A DNA stretch of 64,000 nt from Chryseobacterium angstadtii (GCF_001045465.1 NZ_LFND01000001.1:744001-808000), one strand, 5' to 3'; shown: positions 32,603 through 41,317, numbered from the stretch's first letter. Program-made: numbers and translations. The notes: generated from the sequence alone by a model not told the origin.

Positions 32603-35137
32603 ATGGATTATAAGTTTTCACAAGGTTTGAGCCAGGTGTTCAAACAAAGCAAAAGCGAAGCTAAAAGGCTGAAAAGTGAATTTCTTAATACAGAACATCT
32701 ACTTTTAGGTATTATAAAAACGGAAAACTCTGCAAAAGAAATCCTTCAAAACCTTAATGCGGATTTAACACAAATCAGAAGAAAAATTGAAACTTTAAAT
32801 ACAGCAAGTCTTAATCCTATTTCTGAAGAGGTTACCAATATTTCTTTCACCAAAATGGCAGATCATGCCATTAAACGTGCAGAGCTGGAATGCAGACAGT
32901 ATAAGAGCAATGAAATTAATACCGTTCATCTGCTTTTAGGCATTCTTTATAAATATGAGGACCCTACTTCAAACATTTTAGGCGCTTATGACATCGATTA
33001 TGAAGGAGTTTCAAAGGAGTACCAGACCATGCTTAAAAATTCAGGGCAGTCACCACAAATGAGTGCTTATGACGATGATGATGAAAGAGAGGAATTTGAG
33101 CAGATGAGAAAGCCTACAGGAAATTTAGGATCTGCAAAAAGTAAAACCCCTACCCTGGACAACTTTGGTAGAGATCTTACCTCGTTGGCAAGAGATGGAA
33201 AACTGGACCCGGTGATTGGCCGTGAGAAAGAAATTGAGCGTGTTTCTCAGATCTTATCACGAAGAAAGAAAAACAACCCCCTTCTTATTGGTGAACCGGG
33301 AGTTGGTAAATCTGCCATTGCAGAAGGACTGGCTTTAAGAATTCAGCAGAAGAAAGTATCGAGAGTTCTTTACGGAAAACGCGTTATTACCTTAGATCTG
33401 GCAAGTTTAGTAGCCGGAACCAAGTACAGAGGTCAGTTTGAAGAGAGAATGAAGGCCATCATGACAGAGCTTGAAAAGAACAGAGATGTCATCTTATTCA
33501 TAGATGAGCTTCATACCATTGTAGGAGCAGGAAGTTCTACGGGAAGTCTTGATGCCTCCAATATGTTCAAACCAGCTTTGGCAAGAGGCGAAATTCAATG
33601 CATCGGAGCCACTACACTGGATGAATACCGTCAGTATATAGAAAAAGACGGTGCTTTGGAAAGAAGGTTCCAGAAAGTAATGGTAGAACCTACCAGTATT
33701 GATGAAACCATTCAGATCCTGAACCAGATTAAAGACAAATACGAAGAACATCACAATGTTGTATATACTCCGGAAGCGATTCTGGCTTGTGTCAATTTGA
33801 CATCAAGATATATTACAGACCGTTTCTTACCGGACAAAGCAATTGATGCGATGGACGAAGCAGGATCGCGCGTTTATATTAAAAATATGAAAGTTCCTAC
33901 TGAGATCATTGATTTTGAAAAGAAAATCGAGGATATCAAAGAAATGAAGCAGAAAGCTGTAAAAGCTCAGGATTATCTTGAGGCCAGAAAGCTTAAAGAT
34001 GAAGAGGAACGTCTTCAGATGGAACTGAATGCCGCTCAGGATAAATGGGACAAAGATGTAAAAGAGAAAAAAGAAACCGTAACGGAAGAAAATGTAGCGG
34101 AAGTGGTTTCTATGATGAGTGGGGTTCCGGTAACGAAAGTAGGCAAAAATGAGCTTGATAAACTGGCTCAGATGGATGAAAAACTGAACGGAAAAGTAAT
34201 CGGACAGGAAGACGCTGTGAAGAAAGTGGTAAAAGCCATTCAAAGAAACAGAGCAGGTCTGAAAGATCCGAACCGCCCTATCGGTACCTTTATTTTCCTC
34301 GGGACTACCGGGGTTGGTAAAACCGAACTTGCCAAAGTAATGGCCAGAGAGCTCTTCGAATCTGACGAATCTCTGATCCGAATAGATATGAGTGAGTACA
34401 TGGAGAAATTCGCGGTTTCAAGGTTGGTGGGTGCTCCTCCGGGATACGTAGGATACGAAGAAGGCGGACAGTTAACTGAAGCGGTAAGAAGAAAGCCTTA
34501 TGCTGTGGTTCTTTTGGATGAGATCGAAAAAGCTCACCCGGATGTATTCAATATTCTGTTGCAGATCCTTGATGAAGGACATGTTACAGACAGCTTAGGA
34601 AGAAAAATTGATTTTAGAAATACCATCATTATTCTTACTTCGAACATCGGAACAAGAGATCTTAAAGATTTCGGAGATGGTGTAGGATTCGGAACTTCAG
34701 CGAAAAAAACAACTTCAGATACAAGAGCAAGAAGTACCATTGAAAACGCGCTTAAAAAAGCATTTGCTCCTGAATTCCTGAACAGAATTGATGATATCGT
34801 AATCTTCAACTCTCTGGTACAGGACGATATCAAGAAAATTATTGATATTGAACTTAACAAACTTTATGGCAGACTTGAAAAATTAGGTTATAAAGTAGAG
34901 TTAACCGAAGATGCGAAAAACTTTATTTCTGAAAAAGGATGGGATAAAGATTTCGGGGCAAGACCGTTGAAACGGGCTATCCAGAAATACATTGAGGATT
35001 TATTGGCAGAAATGCTGGTAAACAAGCAATTGAATGAAGGAGAAACTGTAGTTCTTGATCTTAATGAAGCTAAAGACGGATTAACGGGGAAAACCTCAAA
35101 ACCGAAAAAGACGACTGAAAAGTCTTCTCAACAGTAA
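32603..35137 (+). CDS. clpC: ATP-dependent Clp protease ATP-binding subunit ClpC
   Basis: An 844-residue AAA+ unfoldase that feeds proteins to ClpP. The N-domain repeat (SEFLNTEHLLLGIIKTENSA, SNEINTVHLLLGILYKYEDP) takes the first 140 residues; the first AAA+ module has GEPGVGKSA (about residue 232) and DELHTIVGAGSS; a UVR-like middle helix QDYLEARKLKDEEERL lies near 455; the second module has GTTGVGKTEL (about 570) and LLDEIEKAHPDVF. ClpP-loop residues are likely in the second module. I chose MDYKFSQ; an ATG four codons earlier is possible. A strong terminator follows. Confidence 0.95.
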   Translation: MDYKFSQGLSQVFKQSKSEAKRLKSEFLNTEHLLLGIIKTENSAKEILQNLNADLTQIRRKIETLNTASLNPISEEVTNISFTKMADHAIKRAELECRQYKSNEINTVHLLLGILYKYEDPTSNILGAYDIDYEGVSKEYQTMLKNSGQSPQMSAYDDDDEREEFEQMRKPTGNLGSAKSKTPTLDNFGRDLTSLARDGKLDPVIGREKEIERVSQILSRRKKNNPLLIGEPGVGKSAIAEGLALRIQQKKVSRVLYGKRVITLDLASLVAGTKYRGQFEERMKAIMTELEKNRDVILFIDELHTIVGAGSSTGSLDASNMFKPALARGEIQCIGATTLDEYRQYIEKDGALERRFQKVMVEPTSIDETIQILNQIKDKYEEHHNVVYTPEAILACVNLTSRYITDRFLPDKAIDAMDEAGSRVYIKNMKVPTEIIDFEKKIEDIKEMKQKAVKAQDYLEARKLKDEEERLQMELNAAQDKWDKDVKEKKETVTEENVAEVVSMMSGVPVTKVGKNELDKLAQMDEKLNGKVIGQEDAVKKVVKAIQRNRAGLKDPNRPIGTFIFLGTTGVGKTELAKVMARELFESDESLIRIDMSEYMEKFAVSRLVGAPPGYVGYEEGGQLTEAVRRKPYAVVLLDEIEKAHPDVFNILLQILDEGHVTDSLGRKIDFRNTIIILTSNIGTRDLKDFGDGVGFGTSAKKTTSDTRARSTIENALKKAFAPEFLNRIDDIVIFNSLVQDDIKKIIDIELNKLYGRLEKLGYKVELTEDAKNFISEKGWDKDFGARPLKRAIQKYIEDLLAEMLVNKQLNEGETVVLDLNEAKDGLTGKTSKPKKTTEKSSQQ

Positions 35138-35158
35138 ACCAATTTTAGCACTATAATT

Positions 35159-35186
35159 AAAGCCCCGGAAATTCCGGGGCTTTTTG
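35159..35186 (+). terminator. Rho-independent terminator of clpC
   Basis: AAAGCCCCGG (35159-35168) and CCGGGGCTTT (35174-35183) with a short loop, followed by more Ts. Confidence 0.88.
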
Positions 35187-35200
35187 TTTCTATAATGTTT

Positions 35201-35380
35201 AGCTAAAGCCTGTTTCTATCTCTATTTTTATATTTAACCACAGATTTGCACAGATGAACACAGATGATTATGGTTAATAAGCCTAATTTCCTGTAGGAAT
35301 TTTAGTGCAAAATTCTTGAGATAAATATTCGTATAAATAAAATGCAAACATCTGTGCCCATCTGTGCAAATCCGTGGTTA
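35201..35380. repeat. Compound repeat: family E box plus 146-bp inverted-repeat element (family D)
   Basis: Between clpC and the porin gene. An agctaaagcc box (35201-35210) related to the palindrome at 54327-54344 is followed by an element with 32-base terminal inverted repeats (35235-35266 and 35349-35380), which match at 29 of 32 positions. The ends are taaccacagatttgcacaga and its inverse. The ~80-base centre has no gene. No clear target-site duplication is visible. Confidence 0.75.
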
Positions 35381-35411
35381 GAAAAACTCAGCAATCCGTA
35401 GAAATAAAAAA

Positions 35412-35939
35412 TTAAAGTCCTACCACAAAGCCTATATTCGGCACAAGACCGCTTGAAAAGATGCTTGAGTTTTCTCTCCAAAGCACATTATACATTACAC
35501 CCAGCTGCATAAAAGAGTTCCCTCCTATCCTTTGCATATAGCCGCCCCCAAGATACAAGGCCGTTTCCTGTTCGTTTACTTTATAGTCGTAATATTTATC
35601 TTTATAATTGATGAAATACTGCTGAAGATTCGCTCCTACATAAAAGGATCTTGCGAAATAGTAATTGGCAAAAGGCCCAACCCCAAACATCGTAGATTTA
35701 TAAAAATCTGAAGTCTGCCAGGAAACACTTCCTACAACTCCCGCCTCAAGATCATCCGTAAGCCCGTATCCTACTCTTGGTGAAGCCTGCAGATAAAAAG
35801 CACTGTTGCTTCCGAATCCCAGTCCAATTCCCCCACCGAAAGTCCATCTGTTATTATTCTGTGACTCCGTACCTATTGCAACCTGAGAGAATACTGATCC
35901 TGACATTATTACAAATAAAGGAATAATAAGCTTTTTCAT
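35412..35939 (-). CDS. Small outer-membrane beta-barrel protein
   Basis: A 175-residue protein with signal peptide MKKLIIPLFVIMSGSVFSQ and alternating amphipathic strands ending in an aromatic/hydrophobic residue (WTFGGGIGLGFGSNSAFYL, VGYGLTDDLEAGVVGSVSW, FANYYFARSFYVGANLQQYF, GLVPNIGFVVGL). This is typical of an eight-stranded OmpW/OmpA-like barrel. It probably inserts through the Bam machinery. Function unknown. It is monocistronic and divergent from mnmA. Confidence 0.8.
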   Translation of the reverse strand: MKKLIIPLFVIMSGSVFSQVAIGTESQNNNRWTFGGGIGLGFGSNSAFYLQASPRVGYGLTDDLEAGVVGSVSWQTSDFYKSTMFGVGPFANYYFARSFYVGANLQQYFINYKDKYYDYKVNEQETALYLGGGYMQRIGGNSFMQLGVMYNVLWRENSSIFSSGLVPNIGFVVGL

Positions 35940-35998
35940 ATTAATATTGTTTTTGTCGATGCTTAAAATTATGACTTTTTTACGAATTTTTTTAGTTG

Positions 35999-36006
35999 TA
36001 TTTTTG
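35999..36006 (+). promoter_or_regulatory. -7 element of mnmA
   Basis: TATTTTTG, a TAnnTTTG match, 50 bases before the mnmA ATG. Confidence 0.5.
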
Positions 36007-36056
36007 CCGGGTCAAACTAAGAACTCCCGTTAAGAGTTTCGTAAAATTGAAATAAA

Positions 36057-37244
36057 ATGAAAGTAGTAGTAGGATTATCTGGAGGAGTAGATTCCAGTGT
36101 CACAGCTTATTTGTTGCAACAGCAAGGCCATGAAGTGGTGGCTTTGTTTATGAGAAACTGGAATGATGCTTCGGTAACGCTGGAGGATGAATGTCCGTGG
36201 ATAGAAGACAGTAATGATGCCCTTATGGTTGCTCAGAAATTAGGAATCCCTTTCCAGGTGATTGATATGAGTGAGCTTTACAAGGAGCGTATTGTAGATT
36301 ATATGTTCGATGAATATCAGAAAGGAAGAACCCCCAATCCTGATGTTTTATGCAACAGAGAAGTCAAATTTGATGTTTTTATGAAGACTGCCATGTCTTT
36401 AGGTGCCGATAAAGTGGCTACAGGACATTACGCACAGGTTAATTCAACGGTTGACGAAAACGGAAAAGAAATTTTTCATCTTTTAGCCGGAAAAGATAAC
36501 AATAAAGACCAGTCTTATTTTCTGTGTCAGCTGAGCCAGGATCAGCTTTCTAAAGCATTATTTCCTATCGGGGAGCTTACCAAGCCTCAGGTAAGGGAAA
36601 TTGCTAAAGAAATCGGGCTTGTGACGGCCGACAAAAAGGACTCTCAGGGTCTGTGTTTTATTGGAAAAGTGAGTCTTCCTCAGTTTTTACAGCAACAATT
36701 GGTTCCTAAAGAAGGAGAAATTGTAGAAATTTTCAAAGATTCACCTTTATTTTCGGTAGAAAAACCTGAATTTTCTTCAAAAGAGGAAGAACTGGAATTT
36801 CTAGTCCGAAAAATCAATTATAAAAAATCAGACGGTAAAGTAATCGGAAAGCACCAGGGAGCCCAGTTTTTCACGATCGGACAAAGCAAGGGACTTGGTA
36901 TTGGCGGCCACAAAGAAAGCTGCTTTATCATCTCCAGAGACATGGAAAACAATATTATTTTTGTAGGTGAAGGCCACAGTTCTCCGGGACTGCACAAAAA
37001 AGCTTTAAAAATTGATAATTCGGAGCTGCATTGGGTGCGTGAGGATATGAAACTTGAAAATGGAGAATCTATGGAAGTGATGGCAAGATTCAGATACAGA
37101 CAGTCGTTGCAAAAGGCTGTTATTTATCAGTTTGAAAATGCTTTTTACCTAGAGTTTGATGAACCTCAATCGGCTATAGCAGAAGGACAATTTGCCGCAT
37201 GGTATATCGGTGAAGAACTGATTGGAAGCGGGGTCATCGCATAA
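36057..37244 (+). CDS. mnmA: tRNA-specific 2-thiouridylase MnmA
   Basis: A 395-residue enzyme that makes 2-thiouridine at position 34 of the tRNAs for Lys, Glu and Gln, with ATP and persulphide sulphur. The PP-loop [11 protein letters not shown] is at residues 6-16. The catalytic Cys pair is C99 ([11 protein letters not shown]) and C200 (SQGLCFIGK); the D-Q-S-Y-F motif and the C-terminal beta-barrel are present. The insert [21 protein letters not shown] (about 238-260) is longer than in E. coli. It is followed by an 80-base gap and a small gene. Confidence 0.95.
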   Translation: MKVVVGLSGGVDSSVTAYLLQQQGHEVVALFMRNWNDASVTLEDECPWIEDSNDALMVAQKLGIPFQVIDMSELYKERIVDYMFDEYQKGRTPNPDVLCNREVKFDVFMKTAMSLGADKVATGHYAQVNSTVDENGKEIFHLLAGKDNNKDQSYFLCQLSQDQLSKALFPIGELTKPQVREIAKEIGLVTADKKDSQGLCFIGKVSLPQFLQQQLVPKEGEIVEIFKDSPLFSVEKPEFSSKEEELEFLVRKINYKKSDGKVIGKHQGAQFFTIGQSKGLGIGGHKESCFIISRDMENNIIFVGEGHSSPGLHKKALKIDNSELHWVREDMKLENGESMEVMARFRYRQSLQKAVIYQFENAFYLEFDEPQSAIAEGQFAAWYIGEELIGSGVIA

Positions 37245-37324
37245 AGTGAAAATTTTTTGAAATTTTTCTGTAACGTATTTTGAATTGTCAGACTTACTCA
37301 GTAAATAACAATAAAAATATTACT

Positions 37325-37534
37325 ATGAAAACTACTTCAAAAAACCAGTATGCTTTTGTTAATCTACTTTTAATTCCTGTTGTAAGTGCCGTTTTCGGTT
37401 ACAATTTCTATCAGGTGATTGTACACCAGGAAACATCCAATATTGCTCCTACCCTTATTCTTGCCATGATCACCTCTGTAATGGTGCGCAAATACGGTTA
37501 TAAGCAGACAAAGGAAAAACAGGACAACAAATAA
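37325..37534 (+). CDS. Small two-helix membrane protein
   Basis: A 69-residue protein, MKTTSKNQYAFVNLLLIPVVS, with two hydrophobic segments (about residues 10-28 and 40-55) and a polar, basic tail (RKYGYKQTKEKQDNK). No family is recognised. I chose the internal Met, because the leader before it reads as low-complexity Asn-rich codons. It is 80 bases after mnmA, with a terminator downstream; it may be a real small gene of unknown role. Confidence 0.55.
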   Translation: MKTTSKNQYAFVNLLLIPVVSAVFGYNFYQVIVHQETSNIAPTLILAMITSVMVRKYGYKQTKEKQDNK

Positions 37535-37555
37535 ATTATCTTGATGATACTATAA

Positions 37556-37588
37556 ATCCCGAAGCATTTTTGTTTCGGGTTTCTTTTT
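37556..37588 (+). terminator. Terminator after the small membrane protein gene
   Basis: CCCGAA (37558-37563) pairs with TTCGGG (37574-37579) around catttttgtt, followed by tttcttttttta. Confidence 0.65.
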
Positions 37589-37607
37589 TATTAATGTTTT
37601 GAGATTG

Positions 37608-37961
37608 TTATTGCTTGATCTTATGCTTGGATTCGATTGATATAAAAATCATATTCACAATAATTTGAGCAACCAGCATACTGAATAAAATCCCCACCGG
37701 ACGGTCTAAGCTCAGTCCTCTGAATAATTTGACCACGCCCAGCAGAAAGATCAGGATCATAAAGTAAAAAGAAATATTTGAAAGGTTCTCTCTGAAGAAT
37801 CTTAAACATAAAATGGAGAGATAAAACCCGATGGTCAGAGTGAAATAGAATTTTAGAAATTCCGGTCCTCTTAAAATAATGGGATTGAATGTATCACAGA
37901 ATACTACCAGGCCCACAAAACTTACCAAAATTGGTATTGAGTGAATAATTATCTTTTTCAT
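37608..37961 (-). CDS. Hypothetical four-helix membrane protein
   Basis: A 117-residue polytopic membrane protein with about four helices (residues 5-23, 35-58, 65-80 and 90-108) and a short basic C-terminus (IESKHKIKQ). No motif is recognised. It starts 12 bases after the stop of the Gly/Cys-tailed gene, so the two are probably one transcript. Confidence 0.65.
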   Translation of the reverse strand: MKKIIIHSIPILVSFVGLVVFCDTFNPIILRGPEFLKFYFTLTIGFYLSILCLRFFRENLSNISFYFMILIFLLGVVKLFRGLSLDRPVGILFSMLVAQIIVNMIFISIESKHKIKQ

Positions 37962-37973
37962 AGCTCTGTAATT

Positions 37974-38732
37974 TTAACCACCACATCCTCCTCCGCAGCC
38001 GCCACAACCACCCCCGCAGCCGCCGCTGCAACCACCTCCGCCACCATCACTACTACTGCATCCGGAAGATCCCCCGTCTCCGCTTCCGCCTACGCTGCCA
38101 TCATCTTTCTTTTTACCGGTGATATTTTCATGATCACTCTGGAATGATGCTAATACACGAAAGAAGATAAAAATGCCTACAATCGGCAATGTTACGGATG
38201 TTAGCGTTCCTATCACTTCGCCCAGACAGGAAGACAGCATGAGTAAGGCAATAAACAAGGGGATAATCCTTAATCTTTTCAGCCAAATTGTACTGCTCCT
38301 GACTCTTTCTTTCTCATGCCAGATATCTTTTGGTGCTTCCTGATGAAAGATCTCCTGATAACTTTTCAAGGTGTCTGAAAACCAGTTTCTGTGCTTGGTG
38401 TTTTCTTTAAAACCTCCTTTTGAGGGATGATGATGAAGTTTTCTCTTTAGGATATTAGGGCAAAATTCTTCCTAATAATTCTGAGTGTAGATCAGGTGCA
38501 TATGCCATACTTTGTCTACCGTTTCGCTTGGAGAAGCTCCATTGGGAAGAACGCAGCAGAGATAAACAAATTTCTTATACTCCTGAATGGCTTTCTGAGC
38601 AAAATCTAAGCTCCAGCGTTCTTCTTTGGCCAGTTTTTTCGAAAAAGGAAAATCAGCATCCGGAGCATCCAGTGAAAAGCTCTGAATCCGGCTCCAAAGG
38701 GGTTCGTCTTTTAATAAGATTGTCGTTTCCAT
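37974..38732 (-). pseudogene. Glycine/cysteine-tailed membrane protein gene with one in-frame TAG
   Basis: Reading from METTILLKDEPLWSRIQSFSL, the frame is open to IYTQNY, meets TAG at 38474-38472, and stays open in the same frame (EEFCPNILKRKLHHHPSKGG...) to the true end at 37974. Without the TAG the product would be 252 residues: a GRDP-like domain with VDKVWHMHLIYT (N-terminal 90), a middle with KSYQEIFHQEAPKDIWHEKE, two hydrophobic segments, and a C-terminal Gly/Cys tail (CSGGCGGGCGGCGGGCGG). Homologous GRDP-type proteins have Trp after the conserved Tyr (xxYWxxF), so TAG most simply replaces TGG. It could be a pseudogene, a sequencing error, two split genes (38472-38732 and a restart at 38369) or a readthrough case. 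Confidence 0.75.
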
Positions 38733-38846
38733 TGTGTTAACTTTTATTTTTCTACTCAAATATCCATTGATTTTAGAATATAAAAGTCTTTTAATCATCT
38801 TATTTGGATGTATAAAAATCTTATATTAGTCTTATAAAACTACTCT

Positions 38847-39743
38847 ATGAAAAAAGAAGATATTTTGCACCTCGAGAAGCTGATGAACTTCCTAAGCATG
38901 CATTTTTTGAAGAAAAACCATTGGGAAGATGTCACCAAAACGGAATGGGCTTACATCAGTGCCGAACTGAACGATCTGATTACCGCTGATCATTCCGGGA
39001 AAGAGATAAAAAAGGAAGCTGATTTTCTGGGAACCAATTATCTTTATGAGCATTTGATTATCAATAAATTAAAAAAATACCGTCAGAATGAAAATTCAGT
39101 TTTGAGCAGACCCAATCTTGCGAAACTAAGCCAGATTGTCAAGGTCTTGGGTTATTCTAATTATATTGATTTTATTAATTCCAATACGGAAGCATTTAAT
39201 TTCAATGATCTTAGGATAGATATGAATAATGTAAGCCAGAATACGGCCCTTTTAGACCGATTGGTGGGCTGCTGGTATTCGTATAACAGAAATCTTCCGG
39301 AGAATCCTCTTCAGGCCCGGGATGAGCGTATTTGGCGTTCAGCGATGGAAATCTATAAATCTGAAACCACCGGTGAATATTTCATTGAAAGAAGCGGCGG
39401 CGATCATCATAAGTATTTTGGAAAAGTAACGGCCTATTCGGATTATGTGTTCATCATTATGAACAGCAACACCTTCATCCGACAGAGACATTTCATTTCA
39501 AGGATAAAAGATATCAAGGAAAAACTTAAAAATCCAGAATATAAGCTCCATGAGGTTCATTTTATAAGTACATGTATCAGTTTTAATCAAGAGCCTATTG
39601 CTCTATTTGAAATATTTCAGAAAGCAGACCGAAAAACATTCATATCCGATTCCGTAAGCTTTCCCATAGACAGTGATGAGATTCCCAAGTCTATTATAAA
39701 ACAGCTTGAGGATACTGAGTCTAACAGGATAGATTATAGGTAG
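38847..39743 (+). CDS. Hypothetical 298-residue protein
   Basis: I do not recognise this protein. It begins MKKEDILHLEKLMNFLSMHF and has no signal peptide or membrane segment. The first 130 residues are helical, with LAKLSQIVKVLGYSNYIDFIN, which resembles an all-helical adaptor or HTH-like region. From about residue 145 (GCWYSYNRNLPENPLQARDERIWRSAMEI) it becomes mixed alpha/beta with several aromatic residues. It is divergent from the Gly/Cys-tailed gene (114 bases between starts) and convergent with the LytTR regulator. Its stop codon is contributed by the repeat at 39739-39854. Confidence 0.75.
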   Translation: MKKEDILHLEKLMNFLSMHFLKKNHWEDVTKTEWAYISAELNDLITADHSGKEIKKEADFLGTNYLYEHLIINKLKKYRQNENSVLSRPNLAKLSQIVKVLGYSNYIDFINSNTEAFNFNDLRIDMNNVSQNTALLDRLVGCWYSYNRNLPENPLQARDERIWRSAMEIYKSETTGEYFIERSGGDHHKYFGKVTAYSDYVFIIMNSNTFIRQRHFISRIKDIKEKLKNPEYKLHEVHFISTCISFNQEPIALFEIFQKADRKTFISDSVSFPIDSDEIPKSIIKQLEDTESNRIDYR

Positions 39744-39854
39744 ATGGGTTTCGGGGTGAGAGATTCGGGATTATGGTAACGGGATACCAGTTACAACATA
39801 CCTCTTCAATCTTAGCCTTAGCCTTAACCTAAAATCTAATGTCTAGCATCTACC
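39739..39854. repeat. Intergenic repeat family A-like element with 8-bp terminal inverted repeats
   Basis: Arms GGTAGATG (39739-39746) and CATCTACC (39847-39854). The inside has the G-rich modules gtttcggggtgagagattcg and the C/T-rich ccttagccttaaccta, in the order seen in the copies at 2083 and 48595, but more diverged. Both flanking convergent genes take their TAG stop from the terminal repeat. Confidence 0.6.
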
Positions 39855-40593
39855 CCACCAGCCATTCTTTAAAATCTTTCACGCGGTCGCGGCTTACTGT
39901 AATTTCTTCCTGCGGCTGAAACTCCAGATCTACTTTATAATAAGGTGATGTATGGATATTTTTTATATAATCGGAATTGATAATAAACTGTCTGTTTGCC
40001 CTGAAAAATTTCTTTTCGTCCAGGATGTCTTCAAGCTCATCCAGTGTAAAATCCGATGGATAAACCCGTTCTTCCGTCTGGAGATAGACAATTTTATTTT
40101 CACTGAAAAAACAGCTTATTTCATGGGTCTGAACAATTTTAAGATTGTATCCTATTTTAACCAAAACCCTGGATAAGGTTGATTTTTCTTTTCGGATCAG
40201 CTGTTTAATATCCTCGGAACCTGTCGTATTGCTGGAAGGAATAAAGGATTTAAATTTTTCTACCGCACCGGAAAGATCTTCCTCCAGAATAGGTTTTAAG
40301 AGATAGTCTATGCTGTTCAGCTTAAATGCTTTCAGGGTATATTGATCAAAAGCGGTTGTATAAATGATAAAACCTTTGGTAGGGACCTTTTCAAAAATAT
40401 CGAAGGACAGGCCATCGCCCAAAACGATGTCTGAGAAAATCAGCTGCGGATGTTCATTTTCAGAAAACCAGGCAAGTCCTTCTTCTACAGATTCTATTTT
40501 GGCAACTACTTCTATTTCAGGAAAATTACTCAGCATTCTTTCCAATTTCCTTGAAGCAGGTTTTTCATCTTCAATAATGACAGTTTTGATCAT
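39850..40593 (-). CDS. LytTR family response regulator
   Basis: A 247-residue two-component regulator. The receiver has the acidic pair E8-D9, the phospho-acceptor D55 (LIFSDIVLGDGLSFDIFEKV) and the Lys of SIDYLLKPI. The LytTR DNA-binding domain occupies about residues 145-245 (VKIGYNLKIVQTHEISCFFSEN, RANRQFIINSDYIKNI). It follows two 2TM-domain genes, and the partner kinase lies at 42502-43836. LytTR regulators bind imperfect direct repeats; none could be picked out with confidence. The stop codon lies inside a repeat. Confidence 0.93.
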   Translation of the reverse strand: MIKTVIIEDEKPASRKLERMLSNFPEIEVVAKIESVEEGLAWFSENEHPQLIFSDIVLGDGLSFDIFEKVPTKGFIIYTTAFDQYTLKAFKLNSIDYLLKPILEEDLSGAVEKFKSFIPSSNTTGSEDIKQLIRKEKSTLSRVLVKIGYNLKIVQTHEISCFFSENKIVYLQTEERVYPSDFTLDELEDILDEKKFFRANRQFIINSDYIKNIHTSPYYKVDLEFQPQEEITVSRDRVKDFKEWLVG

Positions 40594-40647
40594 TGAGCTC
40601 TCGTTTTTGTTTAATTCGGGAATAAAATTAGATAAAAAATGAACAGC

Positions 40648-40923
40648 TTAAAAATGGATGTTCTTTTTGTCTTTTCTCATTTCTTTTTCTATAATATCCT
40701 TTTCCCATTCTTCATCCAGCAAAAATAATTTTACGGCTTTTATCGTCAGGATAATCCCCCATATCACCAGTATAATGGACCCGTTGAATAAAGAAAAATC
40801 AATTCTTCCGGTTTCAATAATATCACTAAAAAATAATATTCCGGCTACTATTCCAAACCACAGAAGGCTTTTGTAGAATTTTTTCAACCGGCTCACTCTT
40901 TCGTATGCGCTGTCGTAATCCAT
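40648..40923 (-). CDS. 2TM domain protein (third in locus)
   Basis: A 91-residue protein with the 2TM domain (PF13239-like): a helix YESAYxRVxRLKKFYK, two membrane segments (about residues 20-36 and 44-65), then the C-terminal amphipathic DEEWEKDIIEKEMRKDKKN. It begins MDYDSAYERVSRLKKFYKSLL. The same domain forms the C-terminus of the histidine kinase nearby. It lies 24 bases after another 2TM gene and 54 bases before the response regulator. Confidence 0.85.
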   Translation of the reverse strand: MDYDSAYERVSRLKKFYKSLLWFGIVAGILFFSDIIETGRIDFSLFNGSIILVIWGIILTIKAVKLFLLDEEWEKDIIEKEMRKDKKNIHF

Positions 40924-40947
40924 GATTGTATTTATTTTTAAAGGTTA

Positions 40948-41244
40948 TTATAATGTTTTTGTATTTTTTCTGTCTTGGTCCATCAGTTCTCTGATCTTCT
41001 TTTCTTCCCACTCTTTTCCGATCCCGAAAACACTGAAAGCATGCGCTACAATTCCTATTCCCCAACCCAGCATTGGCCAGTAAAACCAAATATGATCCGG
41101 AGAAGTGATAAGATTCAATACAGCAAGGAAAGGAATAACCAGGCAGTAAGAAGTAAGATTACCATAAAATCCTTTTAATTCTTTTACTCTTTTTGCTGCT
41201 TTTCTGTAAGCCTGAGTGTCTTTTGAAAATCCTATTGTTTCCAT
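40948..41244 (-). CDS. 2TM domain protein (second in locus)
   Basis: A 98-residue 2TM protein: AKRVKELKGFYGNLTSYCLVI, then HIWFYWPMLGWGIGIVAHAFSV and EWEEKKIRELMDQDRKN. It is strikingly like the C-terminal domain of the histidine kinase (VKELKSFYGNLISYCTIIPF and LWFYFPMLGWGIGVASHAFQV), so one may derive from the other by duplication or fission. It starts a three-gene unit with its own full promoter. Confidence 0.88.
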   Translation of the reverse strand: METIGFSKDTQAYRKAAKRVKELKGFYGNLTSYCLVIPFLAVLNLITSPDHIWFYWPMLGWGIGIVAHAFSVFGIGKEWEEKKIRELMDQDRKNTKTL

Positions 41245-41285
41245 AATTTTTATTTTAAAAAGTTAATTGGTCATTTTTGTTGAAT

Positions 41286-41317
41286 CAAAGGTAGGTCAGA
41301 AATGGGTCTTCTATCAA
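41286..41317 (-). promoter_or_regulatory. Promoter of the 2TM-2TM-LytTR unit
   Basis: On the minus strand, TTG (41317-41315), 21 bases, then TACCTTTG (41293-41286), a full match to the Bacteroidota consensus. It lies about 42 bases before the ATG at 41244, and suggests that this unit is transcribed separately from the kinase. Confidence 0.75.

Noticed and set aside
33494..34860. Long antisense frames within clpC
   Set aside because: They lie entirely inside a well-conserved AAA+ gene, have no promoter or family, and reflect its codon bias.
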